DNA of 64,000 nucleotides, from contig NC_088787.1 of the NCBI RefSeq assembly GCF_949628265.1, positions 1,230,501 through 1,294,500 of the forward strand. The letters run 5' to 3'. Positions 1 through 11,014 of the stretch are shown here, piece by piece; position 1 is the stretch's first letter, and every line of letters starts with the position of its first letter. The position numbers and the translations under genes were made by a program. The stretch comes from Cloeon dipterum. Taxonomy: Eukaryota > Arthropoda > Insecta > Ephemeroptera > Baetidae. The notes beneath the pieces are model-generated. The model worked only from the letters and a program-made list of their open reading frames with translations. It searched no databases and was not told where the DNA came from.

Positions 1-780
1 CACATAACGCGTTTTCTCGCACTAAAAATGAACAACTCGCCTCCTGTGAAAGGGCGGCGCGAGACGGTTGACGGCTGTGTGGCATTTAAAAAAAATACTT
101 CCGTCGGATCCGCGATTGTCGCTCCGCATCCGCACACTCGCTTTTCTGCTCGCGTTTCGTCCTGCTAGCGATTTTAGATAACATAATACCGTAATTTACA
201 AAGTGGAACAAGATGAGCGCTTTTATTTTCCAAAAATTCCGCCATACGCAGTGCTCGTCAGGTTAAAAAAATAATATTTTCACATACTGCGAAGGTACGC
301 GAAAGGTCTTAATTCTTTATTGTTGACAATTACTTTGCACTGTCCAAGAAAAAAAAATAAGAGACGGCGGAAGAATTCGTGCTTAAAATCGAATTACTCT
401 CATTATTCGTGAAAAATATGTGTGACTTTGGTGGGGAAGCTGCGACGCTGGTGCTGCCACGCGGCGGAAGAGTGGTCAACCTCCGAGGTGTGAATCGTGG
501 CGCCTCCTTCTGGCAGTTGGCTCAAATGAATAGCTGCTTATCGGCTCCAAGCTCTTTCTGCGTGCACAAAACGAGGAAACTGCTTTCTTTCCAGCGCGCG
601 GCAAAAGTTGTGAACTGGTTGGTCACGATTGTTTGAGTTTTCAACCGGAAGATGGCGCCACAAATTTCGAGTAGGCAATATAAGACACAGCCTGTAAAAG
701 CTTGACTCTTTTACCACCATGTGGCAGCACGCGTGTCCCTTCCACACCGCTTTTCGAAAATAATTCATAGCCGGATATTG
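1..780. repeat. Repeat-derived region (families R7 and R6), no gene seen
   Basis: No convincing coding region. About 60-490 resembles about 43060-43370: both have a GC-rich segment around 'catccgcacactcgc' and later a 'gcggcggaagag' segment leading to 'aatcgtgg'. These are called R7 here. About 600-790 resembles 42080-42240; both carry 'gatggcgccacaaat' and later 'gtggcagcac' or 'ttggcagcac'. These are called R6. The ORFs here are short, overlap on both strands and look like chance. Confidence 0.5.
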
Positions 781-784
781 GAGC

Positions 785-1210
785 GTTGATAAAGTGCCGC
801 TGAAAGGAAATAATTTAATCTCAGCCGCAGAAACATGCGAATGAAAAAAATGCTGAGAAAACTGGAAAGGAAATAAACTGCAGATAATTCTTAAGCAATC
901 CAACGACGGACGCAACTGATTTTTAATTATTCTCATTATCTTAGAAATTAGAGAAACCAATAATAAAATAGATAAGCATTGACAAGCGCTTTGAAATTGC
1001 GCGCCGAATCGGGTGCACGTTCCAACATGACCCGGCAGCGCGGGGGCGGGCGAAGCCGCGGTGCCGAAAAACAGCTTAATCCCGCTCGAAGACCGATCTC
1101 AGGGTGGAGTGGGTGGCGGGGCTCGGCGAGGGAGTGTCGCGTGACCTATTATCCCTCTACCCGTCGAATTATTAGACAACAAAAACCGATTGTCCCCGTC
1201 TGCCGATAGG
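785..1210. repeat. Dispersed repeat R2, copy 1
   Basis: About 420 bp reappears in the same orientation at about 4655-5070 with high similarity. Shared stretches include 'ctgagaaaactggaaagg', 'ggacgcaactgattttta' and a GC-rich end around 'cgaatcgggtgcacgttc'. No protein, tRNA-like or poly-A hallmark was recognised, so the element class is unknown. Confidence 0.75.
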
Positions 1211-2920
1211 TAAATGGCTTGAAAATAAAAAAATATCGATCAAAAATGCCGATCTGCGTAAACTAGAAGAGTCGTTCGGGCGCCGCGCGGCGCCGCACAG
1301 CGCTTTGCCATACAGCGCCCGTGTGCTGTTTGCACTTTGAGGTCTCCGAGCGAGTGCAAAATCGCATTGAGGAACTTCAAAAAAGCCAAATATGAGCGTC
1401 AGCACAGCCGAATATAAGCTACTTCACCGCTTTAAAGGTCGATTGACCTGAGGAAGGTCGTTGACAGCCGAGGGTGAAATATATACCGTCTCCAAGTATG
1501 TGCAAATAAGCTCGAAACTGCAGAAAAATAATTAAAATTCGGCCTAGAAAAGGGTCTCAGGTCAGGGTACCCTGAAAAAGGTTTGTCGGGTGTGTCAGGT
1601 GAAAGCCCTTCCCAAGAAGAGGGGTCGTGATTGACGATCCGACGAACGCACGAATTTGAAACAAAAAATCAACAAAAAGTGTGTGCGAGCCGGCCGAAAG
1701 CACGCTGCACATTTCCGCGAGAGCGAAATCCGCGCAAGTTGAGCACTAATAATCACGGAGAAACCAAAAAGAAGCGAGTAATAACAGTCGTCAAGTAGCG
1801 CGACCTGAGGAGGGTCGGTGACGAGCGAGGTTGAAAAATCACGACACCAAAACGCGGAAAAAGCATTAAAATTCGGCCTGGGCAAGGTCAGGTCGCGGTT
1901 CCCTGAGAAAGTCGTTTGGGCATGCCAGGTCGAAGCCTCTATCCGAGACCTGTCAAATGAGGGGTCGTGGTCGACTCTCCGACTAACGGTCGAATTTTAA
2001 CAAAATTAAAATTACTTTCGTCAACGCCGGCCAACAGGAAATTTGACACACGCGTGTGCTAAACCCAAAAACCCGCATAAAATCAATTTTAGTAAAGCCA
2101 AAATGCTGTAAATCGAGATTTGGGCTTCTTTCCACTTGCTCGTGCTGATCCGATCGCCGAAATCAAAAGAAATTGCCCAGGGGCTCCGCCGGTGTGCCTA
2201 CGCGCGCGTTTGCGACGGCTCTCATTGCCGGCAGTGCAAAATCCGAATTTGTAAAACTGCGCTGTAATTCGCCTATGGGCCCGAAATTTTACAAAATCGG
2301 TTTGCAGTTACTGTTCATCGATTGAAAGAGTTAAGTGTGGTAATCATAGCCGAAATAATTTTTTACTAATTAAAATCATAATTTTCATTTGCCAAATAAT
2401 CTTTTTGGGAAAGGAAGTAAATTAATTTCGCGCCACGCGCCAAATCAATGGCATCCCAGGATTTTGATTCGATCGGGTCGAATTCGGTCTTAAAACACTT
2501 CCAGATGTTTTAATTGTTGCCGCGCGCCAATAACGGAAGTATTATCAGGGAGCGTTGATTTTTTCAGTTTTCACCCTTCGACCCTGAAATGCTCAGGTGC
2601 TAATTACGCGAAAATCAAAATCGGGAATGCAGTTGCAGTGCGTTCTACCCTCCTTCGCTTGAGAAAAAGCGGCGCGTTGGTGGCCGCGAACAGAGTCCCC
2701 GTGAAAAAAATAATTATAACTGTCCAAACCACGTTTTTTATTTATTTTAAAAATTCGAAATCTCGGTTCCTATGGGACGCACGTTCAAAAATTGAAGTTG
2801 GCAAAACTCGCCGTAGAATTTCACGTGTTATAGGCACATTCGCCACCCCATTCCCCCCCGGCAGCCCCAAACCACCGAAAAATGCACGCAAAAAGGCCAA
2901 ACATTTTTTATTAACTTAAC
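1210..2920. repeat. Dispersed repeat R1, copy 1 (with two internal sub-repeats)
   Basis: The longest dispersed family in the window, with relatives at about 6255-7080, 32975-34400 and 58800-60330. It begins with a GC-rich 'gcgccgcgcgg' segment. Two related sub-repeats of about 360 bp follow, starting near 1441 and 1801, each opening with 'gacctgagg' and ending with 'ggtcgtg' and 'cgaattt'. A tail near 2790-2840 contains 'cgtgttataggc'. Within the sub-repeats, ctcagg...ccctga forms a short hairpin. It has no protein-coding signature; it could be a non-autonomous transposon. Confidence 0.7.
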
Positions 2921-2929
2921 AAATTTACA

Positions 2930-4650
2930 AAAGCAACGGCTGCAACTCCAATACTGGATTGTGTTTATTTGCGTCAGAGGTTTGATAAAAAACCACAGAA
3001 ATAATCGAAAAGTCAATCGCTCGCTCGACTCGATTGGAAATAACTCGCAATCTGGCAAACGAAGGAAATTGCGGTCTGATCGCGAGCCTTTGACGCAGGC
3101 TGGCCGACTCAAATTCGCTTTTCAAGCCACCGAGCCGCACCTTAAGGAACAACGCGAACAGAAATTCAGAAAAAGAAATAAGGCAATACCTTTTTTGAGT
3201 AAAAAACCCACAACGCTAACAAAAAATCGATAAAACTGATGCGTCCTATTGAATTTTCACTTTTTAATTTATGGTCTTTGAGCACAGGTGGCAATTCGTT
3301 CCAGGGTTTCACGACCCTGAATGAAAACGCTGCGGGTCGCGGGCGGCTGGGAGAGGTGCAAACCCCTGAGATCGCAACCCTGGATGATTCTCGCGTCAGT
3401 TACTCCCCTTTCACAATTTTTTAATAATTATTCAGGTCTTTTTAATTCCTTTTTTTATTGAGAATGAATGTTTCGCTGGCGGACCGGCGGCGGGTTGCTT
3501 CCGGCCGTCGATAAAAAGTTCACTCTCTGCCTTTTTCGTTCTCTCTCCGCAGCCTCTCGATCCTTTGTTTTGTTGGCGGGTGCCGGGCTTGGACACCCCT
3601 CTGGACGCGGGGTGTGCACCCTCTCCATAATTACGCTTTGCTCTTTCACTTATTTATATTTTCCTGGAGGTGCGGAGGTGTCCCTGACCGCCCTTTTTGG
3701 CTTTCAGAGAGTGAAAATTGCCAAAAACTTTCCTTTTCCTCTATTTCGCCCACAAACAGACGTACATCCAACTACAATAATTCTATTTTCCAGCATAAAG
3801 GGTTTCTCTTTATTAAAAAAATATTTTTTGCCTCTGCAAGTATATGCGTCATAAATTCGCTAGCACAGATAAAGAAACTGCGTTTTACTTTGAAACCGGA
3901 AATTTTTCGCTTGATAAATGCGCTAGAGTTGTGTCAATCGAAAATAGCATGGAAAAACGCTTTTTTTCCACCCCAGAGGCAATATATGGGGATTTTGATT
4001 CGCCTTTAAGAGGTGTCAGCCACGAGATTTTTAAGTCGGGACCGGTTTAGGCTCGGTGGCGGCTGGCGCGGCTTTGATAGTGCTTTTAAAGACATTTTTC
4101 TCCTGCAATTTTTATTTTTTGATTCTTTTTCAACGGTGGCTGGCCGCTGCCCACCTAACAAAATATTTTCCGACAGGCTGAGACCTCTATATTAATATTA
4201 GCAATGGCCAATGCCGTACTAATTTAACGTTTTTAATTTTTATTTCCAAAAGAAAGGATTTATTTGGCATTTTAAATTCTCTTAGCATTGGGACAGCCTT
4301 TTTTCGTTTATTCGCAGCTGATTTTGAGTCGATTATTGCTGCACGGCAAATAAAAATGACGTCACTCTCCCACTCACGTGAAAACCCCCACTACTTTTAC
4401 GTGAATCCGCGGCTGCTCATTGGAGATCGCTGATTGGCCCCAATTTCCCATTTGATTTAACCCGTAGATTCGTGAGGCGCATGCGTCCGTGTGCTTCTTG
4501 CGCTCCAAAAGCGAGCAGGCAGAAAGGGAAATTTAACCAGGAAAATTGGAATTTAGGATTATTCCCTTCCTGCCTTCCATTTAATGACCTCAAGTGACCC
4601 TTGACCCACTTAGATGCACTGATGGCCAATTCTCTGCCCTCTCCAATATA
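2930..4650. other. Intergenic, nothing recognised
   Basis: About 1.7 kb without an assignable gene. Open frames near 3468-3854 and 3614-4009 overlap each other, have no recognisable domain and no credible splice partners. I see no RNA gene or transposon termini. Confidence 0.4.
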
Positions 4651-4654
4651 TAAA

Positions 4655-5070
4655 GTGGCGCTGAAAGGAAATCATTTGATCTCAGCTGCAGAAAAATGCG
4701 AGTGAAATTAATGCTGAGAAAACTGGAAAGGAAATAAACTGCAGATAATTCTTAAGCAATCCAACGATGGACGCAACTGATTTTTAATTATTCTCATTAT
4801 CTTAGAAATTAGAGAAACCAATAATAAAATAGATAGCATCGACGAGCGCTTTGCTCTTGCGCGCCGAATCGGGTGCACGTTCCAACATGACACGGCAGCG
4901 CGGGGGCCGGGCGGAGCCGTGGCGCCGAAAAAACGGCCCAATCCCACTCGGGGACCGATCGCCAGGGTGGGGCTCGGCGAGGGAGGGTCGCGTCACCTTT
5001 CATCCCTCTACCCGTCAAATTATCAGTAAATAAAAACCGATTGTCCCCGTTTGCCGATGGGTAAAATGGA
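4655..5070. repeat. Dispersed repeat R2, copy 2
   Basis: Direct-repeat partner of 785-1210. It follows the first copy nearly base for base through the AT-rich half. It diverges mainly by small indels in the GC-rich half around 4920-5000. Confidence 0.75.
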
Positions 5071-5229
5071 TAATAATTATTGTTATTTTATTGACGCGCT
5101 ACATTTGACGAATATACTGGAAAAATATGTTTCAGTCTAATTCTCTATTACGGAGACTTGAATAAACCTTAAGGAATTCGGTTTTTTGATTCCCCGCTGG
5201 ACGACACACCCCCACCCCAATTTCAAGAT

Positions 5230-5400
5230 ATATCCGTCGATGGGCCGCGCGGGTGGCTGCGGATGAGCAGAGGAGCGAGAGCGAGATCAACACGCGCACG
5301 AAAAGTCTCTCAAATCTCAATGCCGCTCGGTAAATCGCAGCAGTTCTGCAGGCGACAAACAAGATTTTTTTCAACGCAAACTCTGAGGCTAGAAATTAAT
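5230..5400. repeat. GC-rich module of repeat family R4
   Basis: Contains the recurring order 'cgcgcgg..gctgcggatga', then 'gcacgaaaagtct', then a 'cgctcggtaaatc' stretch. The same order recurs at about 17980-18300, 18360-18540, 32140-32400, 34590-35050, 60780-61000 and 62150-62280. The class is unknown. Confidence 0.5.
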
Positions 5401-5449
5401 TCTGCTGAGATAAATGAAAAATAAAATATGAATTTCAAAAAAAGACGTC

Positions 5450-6120
5450 GGTGCGGGGATTAAAAAAATGGCCACGATTGGGCCCAAGCTCCCCTGCGGT
5501 CGCTTGGGCCCCATACAATCCGTGTTATTGGGACCCCACGGGATTTGCTGAGCAAAGGTTTGGGGAAAAAATAAAAATTAAAAGACGAAAAAATTTTACT
5601 TTACAATTAATCTATTTAAATGGGGATGTTATTACATCTGCCTGTTATTTAATTTAACCTCGCGTTGATATCAAAACACGTTGACGCAGTAATTATAATT
5701 TTACTTTGCAAGCGACGAATATAGTAAATTGCAAAGTTACCCTGAAAACAATTGCCCTACCTTATTGTTGATCTGCCATCTAGTCGGACAACTCAGGAAA
5801 ATGTTCAGGGCAGCTTCCCTCCCAATTTTCAGTGAAAGAAACTGGCCGGTCGCCGCGCGGAGAAGCAAACTCGCGACTCGCGGCAGCGATCTGTGAAGTG
5901 TCGTGCGTGCGGAGCGGCTGCTTGCCGAATCGCCTCCCGCGAGAGTAAGACTTTTCGCTAGACTTTTTATTTTTAAAAAAGCGATGTACGTGTTTTCGCT
6001 GTCGTCACTGTCAGTTCCTCGATCGCCCGCGCAGAGGCAGCAGCAGGCAGGCTCGTGTTTCATCCAGCGAACAAGACTTTTATCACCGTGCGCCTATAAC
6101 ATTTCATGAACATTTTGATT
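5450..6120. repeat. Dispersed repeat R3, uninterrupted copy
   Basis: This copy shows the intact order of a repeat that is split elsewhere. Its first part (5450-5600; 'aaaaaatggccacgattggg') matches 19755-19946. Its second part (5600-6120; 'ccatctagtcgga' and a GC-rich 'actcgcgactcgcggcagcg' segment) matches 30640-31140. In that second locus an LTR retrotransposon separates the halves. Partial copies of the second part lie at about 32520-32830 and 61890-62150. Fragments related to the first part lie near 9385-9480 and 17690-17770. Confidence 0.7.
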
Positions 6121-6254
6121 TTTTCATACGCCACAAACTTAAATTAAATTATTTTAAAATTCAACGTTTCCATTTGAATACGCTTGGTCCGTTGAATTAA
6201 AAAGCTACTGTGGGGAAATCACGTTGGTTGAAAGAAAATGTGATTCAATAATTT

Positions 6255-7080
6255 CCCGATCCCGACACAGGTAAAATGGCAGGATATTCGACTTTTGCGG
6301 TCCCAAATTTCTTCTGACTTTAATCTACACGACCTGCTGCTGGATGGAACGCCCGGCGGATATTATGCCTACGTCGCGCCTGGAAAAACAGAAAAGCGAA
6401 ACAGTCCGGCACCGGATCTCAGGTAACGCGACCTGACGAAGGTCGGTGGCTGGCGAGGGTGAAAAATCATGTGCTTGAAATCGCTGAAACAACTTTAAAA
6501 ATCTGCGTCACGGTGTTAAAATATTTTTAATTTTCAATCTTTGGAAATTTAGCTGAAAGAAATTGGTATAGTAATGCGAAAAATTGTTCGATTTGGAAAA
6601 ACAGAACACGGGTAGATAAACCCAACCGAGGGGCGTCGACTGGTGCAAAAATAAGCGCAATCCGGCCCACGCAGCCCCGAAAACAAAAGTTTGAAATGTC
6701 ACAAAACGTGTTTTTTTATAATTATAAATTAAATAACTTGGTTGCTATGGGCCGTATATTGGAAAATTAAATTCCTTCAGATTTTCCATGAAATTTTGCA
6801 TATTTTAGGCTTCGTTGCCACCCCTCCCTGCCCGCCCTAGCCCCTCTGCCTGCCCGTCGATTAATTGTAGTCAGAGACACGACGCCGAGGCCTCGCTTCA
6901 TGATCGAATTGAAAATATTCAGGTCAGCGAATTCAGCCTCAAAGATGGAGGAAATAATTACGGCTTGCGTCTGAAGGTTCGGACCATTTGCGTGAATTGT
7001 TTTAGGACAATTTGCCAATTTTATAAAAAAAAATAGCAGCGATCGAAGAAGAGCAACAGGTTTGGTTTTTTGGTCGCAAT
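6255..7080. repeat. Dispersed repeat R1, copy 2 (shorter)
   Basis: Matches 32980-34400 in blocks: 'aaaatggcaggatattcga' at the start, 'aacagtccggcaccggatct' near 6400, 'atccggcccac' near 6660 and 'aaacaaaagtttgaaatgtc' near 6680. This copy lacks several hundred bases present in the third copy between the sub-repeat and the tail. No coding potential recognised. Confidence 0.7.
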
Positions 7081-7089
7081 ATTCCTCGA

Positions 7090-9110
7090 GAGATTAATCC
7101 AGGCTGCAACCCTGATGGCGTACAGGACTATAGCTCCTCACTGTCTACGTCCTTGCTTAATTTTTTATTAATTTATGGGCAAAAATCTAATCATTCACGA
7201 GCTGGAATAAAAAAACACACCTGGAGATCAGGAAAGTCAAAAACAGCATTGCTGACTCATCTCGCTCGACCGCAGGGTGAGGAAAAGCTTTATTTACCTC
7301 TTCACTTGCCTCCCCAAAAGCGTTCAAGCTTGCTAGTTTTTTTATATAAACGCTTGATATTATTTGCTCTGTCGTGTTCAAGAATTCGCACAAGCAACAG
7401 TAGGCATTTCGCTGTAATGATGATTGGAGATTGGAGAATAGTATGCAACAGCGCTGGACGATGGAGTAACGCAGGTTGCGCTCATATTTATGCAGGTAGG
7501 ATGAACAAAATGATCGTCACCTTGTAAAGCTTCTCGATGGAACAAGAATTAGCAAAGGACCTGTTTTTTTTTCTAAAAAGGTTTGAGCGCCTTTCGCCCT
7601 GCGGGTGCCTGCCCGTCGAGACAATCGCGCTACAGGGATTGTGCTTTGCTTCTTAATTTGCCCCTTTTATGGCGTTAAATAAATGTAGAACAAACACGAA
7701 AATTCCCGATTGGATGTTCACAATCTCGAAAAAGCTTGCAAAAATGCAAAAATCGCGAAAATTGACTTTGGGACTGATCTCGTGAGTTGGAAATTGATTT
7801 TTCTAATTGATTGTAAATTGTCTTTGTAGTTCTACTTACCAAAAGTTGCATGCTAGTCTTCGAACAAGGATGCTGACGAGGAGAGGGATGTGCAGGTCAA
7901 TCATCTCCTGGACCAGATCCTCAACGCCCTTGTGCCAGGGTACAACCAAAAGGAGGCGTCGCTCAAGCCAAGCAGAGTACAAAAGTAGGAAGCATCTCGT
8001 TTCTTTTGTAGTCTAATAGTTTTTTTCATCTGTGAAATTCACATTAGCCAAATAACATGGTTGCCAATTTCTGCAACGCAGCTAAGACGAAAAATATGAT
8101 TCGTGCACCTCCGATCCTTAACTTACAGCTCGCAGAACTACTGGAGCCTGGAGCGGCTCCTAATGAAGTTCCAAACAGCTAGAGCTTCACTGTCGCGTCG
8201 GCCATTTCAGCGTTGCCTGTCGTCACGGCGGCTGCCTCTCACGATCAATCGTCTCTCAGATACTATTTTTCTCTAATTCCTTTAGCAGCCAGAAGGCCCA
8301 AAAAAGATCAATTGAACTAAGGATCCTCGAAAATAATTATGATAAGTTCTTAAGCCATTCTTAATTTTCTCAACGCTGAAGAGCCATATGTGAGGCCGAA
8401 GTAATGTTACTTGAATTTATTCAATGAGCTTAAAAATTGAAAAAGGCTGCTCCTCAGTGAGCCTTTAATTATCGGTGAAATATTTAGATTAATTAATTTT
8501 TCCTTCAAATAATAATGCTGGTCAGGAACAAGGACAAAAACAAAGCAAAAATTATGTTGATTTTGGTTTATTGCTCAAAGTGACTCTAACAGAGAGTTAA
8601 AGTATTTTGGTCGCGAAATTGGCCATTAATTAAGTTACTGCTGAAGGTATAAATTTAATAACGTGGACGAGACTTTGAAAATATAAATCAATTCTTACTG
8701 TGACTGGTAAGGCAAAAGAGGGGAAACTAGTAGGGAGAGGTGCAGGAATGATGACGCGATGCGAAGCCAGTTCCAAGGGTTGGGGAGTGGATAGATTCCA
8801 CTTATTGCGGTGTCAACAAATGGCCCGTAATTAGAATAAATACATTTTGAGGCGTGGAAGATGCAAAAACTACTTTGAATTAAACAGTGCTCGCTCGACG
8901 TTAAAGGCAAAAAGGGAAAAGCCAATTTTGTACATAAAACGGTGGTTCTTGTTTCGAAGACTTGGATCTGCAGGTGCGCGCTTAGGGGCAGATCAGGCCG
9001 AAGAGTGTAACGACACCTCCCTTCAAAAATGCGTGTCAAAATATTATCTATGACAAAAGTTCGTTTATTACCAAAAGAAAGATCGGTTTCTGGAGACATT
9101 TTTTAATTTT
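7090..9110. other. Mostly non-coding; one weak orphan exon inside
   Basis: Apart from the possible exon at 7856-7988, I see no gene. A 134-codon minus-strand frame at 8695-9099 has no recognisable domain, and its start overlaps AT-rich filler. No RNA gene was recognised. Confidence 0.35.
7856..7988 (+). CDS. Possible orphan coding exon, unknown protein
   Basis: Not recognised. After a possible acceptor (gcatgctag) the frame reads SSNKDADEERDVQVNHLL, then DQILNALVPGY, ending in a stop at 7988. The composition (acidic then amphipathic, Leu-rich) looks more like real protein than neighbouring frames do. An internal donor (aaaa/gtagga near 7985) could instead splice to a plus-strand exon starting after 'cttacag' near 8127. 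It could be the 3' end of a gene, a gene fragment carried by a repeat, or chance. No upstream exon was found. Confidence 0.2.
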
Positions 9111-9113
9111 GCT

Positions 9114-9253
9114 TCATTTGGTTGGTCCTAGAAACCACAGATTCTCTACTTCTTCAGGGCCAACAGTTCCCCTCTTGACGTTGTATCTCGTGGAAGTTGG
9201 CTCATCATGAACAATTTCTGAGTCTGAAAAGATTCGAGGTCTCTGATTATCGT
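9114..9253 (-). CDS. Possible orphan 3' terminal exon, unknown protein
   Basis: Not recognised. On the minus strand an acceptor (caaacccag) is followed by a frame reading DNQRPRIFSDSEIVHDEP, then TSTRYNVKRGTVGPEEVENL, ending in a TGA at 9114-9116. The balanced composition suggests a true C-terminal exon. No matching upstream exon was located; the region upstream on this strand overlaps a fragment related to repeat R3. It could be a relic or a short fragment of a longer gene. Confidence 0.25.
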
Positions 9254-9589
9254 CTGGGTTTGCAAAGAAAAATAGTAAGTGGTTTTAAGATTAAATACTT
9301 TTCGCTACTTGCTGGTTTGCACCTTTCCAGCATGCGTGATTTGGCTTCACGGGACAAATGTCTAGCGTTTCAATGCAGTCCTCAGTGCGGAGGCAAGTGG
9401 CCCTTCAGTGGTCTGGGTCCCTGTGCGGCCTGGTGCGCCCATGTTATCCGTTCGCGGTGTTATTGGGACCCGGGTTTCAGCATTCGTGCAAGTGCAGTGC
9501 GCGCCCTTCCCGCTCCAAGGACACGGATAAAAAGAGAAAAAGAAAGAAGGGTAAATTTTAGAAAAAACTGCAACATATCCAAAGAGTAA

Positions 9590-11010
9590 GAGCTATTTAA
9601 AATTTGTGACGAGGTATCACCTTAAATTATATAATTTGAACTTCCAGCAATTAAATCTTTTCTTTTTACCAATGTGTCTCGTAGAAATGATAAATTTTCA
9701 AACCATTAAAATGTGCAGCCTTTCCTTGATTAATAGGCTGTTGAGTCATCACGGAGGAATTGAACAAATAAAAACCTCATAAAAAGAAACATAACTGACA
9801 GGAGTATTTTCAATCTCTCATGCATGGCTGTCGATGGATTCATTGCAGACAATGTTTTGCATTTCTATGGCTTATCCATCAAACATTGAAAAACCTTCCC
9901 TCGACGAATGAATTTACACAGGGAACATTGTGCTGATGGGGGAAACGAATAAGACGCTTTAAAAACCCAAACACTTAACTTTGATCTCTTAGGAAGAGAG
10001 TTAAAAAATTAATTAGTTTTACCCAAGTAAAACTAATTTCCAAGAAAGTGCCGTGTTGTCGCGTCTAGATGCACCCACGGCTTCATCCAAAGGTTTTTGA
10101 GTGTTCGTGATTAAAGCCTGATTGCCTGCTGCACTTCCCCGCCAACTTCAGGGCAATCGCCAAGGTCGGTCCAGCTGGGAGTGTGAAAACTGCTTCTGGT
10201 TACAGTGGCTTCTTGAAATCAGTGGCTGAATGGAAAATCAAAATTGGATTCCCTTCCAAAATTGTCACACCACCTTCAGGGTAATCGAGACTAGATGAGA
10301 GTGTGGAAACAGCTGTTTTCGCGTTGAAAGCTGAGCCATGTATTTAATTTTTGAAGAATTCATTGTAATAAAATTGAATTATTTTTAAGATTTCTTGGAG
10401 GATAGAGATATTTGCTGCACATATGTTTAGCAGTTTCATCTATTTGAAAAAATTAACAGGAATTCTACATAATGAATATTAATTGATTCATATTGCAAAA
10501 TAAATGCACAGGTATCACAAAGATAATACTTTATTTTTTGAAAAACAATTAACAAGTGTTTCAAATTTTATTGAATAACGCTTCCAGTTTATATATTCCT
10601 AAACGCCAGTATAGTACAGAAACTAAAAATTATGTTTGTAATAATTAACAGACATTCATACATAATAACCCTAATTACATAATTTGTCCAAAATAAATTA
10701 CCAATTGGTGTGAAAATGTTAGTCATTGAAATTGATTTATATATTTACATTCCAAAAGCATTTTAAAATTAAATTCTATTTTAAAAATATGATTCCATCT
10801 CAGAAAACACCAGGAAATCAATAATATTAGCTCATCTGAGACTTTCAAACTTAAATTAAGAGTGAATTATGAATTATTCATTCTCAGTCCTCATTTACAC
10901 TGGTGTCGATAATTGAAGGAATCAATTAAGCGTTAGAGCAAGAAAAGCTAAAATGTGCTAAATTTGAACCAAAAAGAGCGTTAACAAGATAAAGCGGTTT
11001 TAATTCACTC
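9590..11010. other. Intergenic, AT-rich; 3' flank of gene A
   Basis: No gene seen. A small imperfect duplication lies at about 10140-10190 and 10265-10310 ('ttcagggtaatcg' and 'gagtgtggaaac' type words). From 10330 the region is strongly AT-rich up to the stop codon of gene A. An AATAAA on the minus strand overlaps that stop codon and could act as a poly-A signal. Confidence 0.4.
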
Positions 11011-11014
11011 GCAT

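Noticed and set aside
3468..4009. Two overlapping plus-strand frames of about 130 codons
   Set aside because: Phe/Leu-rich translation of T-rich DNA, frames overlap each other, no start or splice context.
8695..9099. 134-codon minus-strand frame
   Set aside because: No recognisable domain and no related copy; consistent with chance openness.
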